Shown piece after piece: positions 4,799 to 5,440 of a stretch of DNA of 5,440 bases. The stretch covers positions 1-5,440 of the forward strand of contig JAEWCE010000021.1 of assembly GCA_023390785.1 (NCBI GenBank), given 5' to 3'. The notes under the pieces are model-generated. The model searched no databases and was not told where the DNA came from. It saw only the letters and a list, made by a program, of their open reading frames with translations. The translations under genes and the position numbers were made by a program. The first letter of the stretch is position 1. Every line of letters starts with the position of its first letter. This DNA is from Pseudomonadota bacterium (GTDB lineage: Bacteria > Pseudomonadota > Alphaproteobacteria > Rhizobiales > Devosiaceae).

Positions 4799-5437
4799 AT
4801 GATCATCGCCATCGACGGGCCCGCGGCCTCGGGGAAGGGGACGCTCGGCAAGCGCCTCGCCCACCATTACGGCTATCGTCATCTCGATACCGGCGTAATC
4901 TACCGCGCGGTGGCCTATGCCCTGATGCAATCCGGTCATGATCTCCGTGACGAGGCGGCCGCGGTGCAGGCCGCGCTGGAGCTCGATCCCGAAAAGTTCG
5001 GCAATCCCGCGCTGAAGACCCAGAAGGCCGGCGAGGGGGCCTCCATCGTCTCGGCGATCCCCAGGGTTCGCGAGGTCCTGGTCAATTTCCAGCGGCAATT
5101 CGCCGCCGATCCGCCCGGCGCGGTGCTGGACGGCCGCGACATTGGAACCGTGATCTGCCCGGACGCCGACGTGAAGATCTTCGTCGTCGCCGACCCCAAG
5201 GTCCGCGCCCGCCGCCGCACCATGGAGGCCAGGGCGAGGGGCGAGGAGGCCGACGAGGCCGCCGTGCTCGCCGACATCATCCAGCGCGACGAACGCGACA
5301 AGAACCGGCCGATCGCACCCTTGAAACCGGCCCCGGATGCTTACTTGCTAGATAACTCCCAACTGGATATAGAAGGCGGCGTCCGGGCCGCCATCGACAT
5401 TATCGAGGCCGTCCGAGCGGGCCGGTCGCGGGGTTAA
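4799..5437 (+). CDS. cmk: Cytidylate kinase (CMP/dCMP kinase)
   Basis: Cmk transfers phosphate from ATP to CMP and dCMP to make CDP and dCDP for RNA, DNA and phospholipid synthesis. The product is 212 residues, complete and of usual length. The P-loop GPAASGKGT (7-15) is near the start, followed by the CMP-binding LDTGVIYRAVAYAL (29-42), LDGRDIGTVICPDADVKIFV (110-129) and the lid motif RDERDKNRPIAPL (163-175). The C-terminus LLDNSQLDIEGGV (183-195) is typical. The ATG at 4799 is preferred to upstream codons in the same frame because it opens directly on MIIAIDGPAASGKG. AAGG lies 10 bases upstream (4785-4788) and the preceding gene ends 5 bases before. In related bacteria cmk commonly lies just after aroA and before rpsA; here two small frames separate it from aroA. 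The stop is 3 bases from the right edge. Confidence 0.97.
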   Translation: MIIAIDGPAASGKGTLGKRLAHHYGYRHLDTGVIYRAVAYALMQSGHDLRDEAAAVQAALELDPEKFGNPALKTQKAGEGASIVSAIPRVREVLVNFQRQFAADPPGAVLDGRDIGTVICPDADVKIFVVADPKVRARRRTMEARARGEEADEAAVLADIIQRDERDKNRPIAPLKPAPDAYLLDNSQLDIEGGVRAAIDIIEAVRAGRSRG

Positions 5438-5440
5438 GCC

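Noticed and set aside
4499..5301. Minus-strand open frames antisense to the small gene and cmk
   Set aside because: They cross two confident plus-strand genes and show no family features.

Overview
The window looks like a chromosomal stretch from an alphaproteobacterium of the order Hyphomicrobiales, most likely a Bradyrhizobium-type member of the Nitrobacteraceae. The reasons are the high GC content with GC-rich third codon positions, the FYDLN-acid family gene lying divergent to a class II-like aroA, the aroA/cmk neighbourhood, a divergent ohr/ohrR pair, and a CTTCGC-rich palindromic element abutting a tRNA. This assignment rests on gene content and sequence style, not on a database match.

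Layout. Positions 1-546 (minus) hold the N-terminal 182 codons of a family III (CaiB/BaiF) CoA-transferase that runs off the left edge. After a 185-base gap comes ohr (732-1157, minus), an organic hydroperoxide peroxidase. It is divergent from ohrR (1308-1769, plus), a MarR-family peroxide sensor, and the AT-rich intergenic region between them carries two AATTG-type inverted repeats that are probably the shared operators. A small GIY-YIG domain gene (1774-2010, minus) converges on ohrR with a 4-base gap. Its ribosome binding site lies in a predicted hairpin. Next is a palindromic intergenic element (about 2063-2171) that abuts the 3' end of a tRNA-Ala(GGC) gene (2170-2245, minus). Between the tRNA and the FYDLN-acid gene (2340-2747, minus) are three small stem-loop candidates and no gene.

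From 2908 to the right edge everything reads on the plus strand as a likely operon. It contains aroA (EPSP synthase, shikimate pathway, TTG start), a truncated nucleotidyltransferase-like remnant (4256-4408), a small partner-like gene of unknown function (4386-4793), and cmk (cytidylate kinase, 4799-5437). Spacings are tight or overlapping.

Most of the window is ordinary housekeeping and stress-defence content. The least ordinary parts are the remnant of a two-gene, possibly toxin-antitoxin-like module inside the aroA-cmk operon, the GIY-YIG gene next to a palindromic repeat at a tRNA end with a masked ribosome binding site, and a class II-like EPSP synthase with glycine where the glyphosate-tolerant CP4 enzyme has alanine. 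I see no CRISPR array, transposase, phage gene or clearly new multi-gene system.
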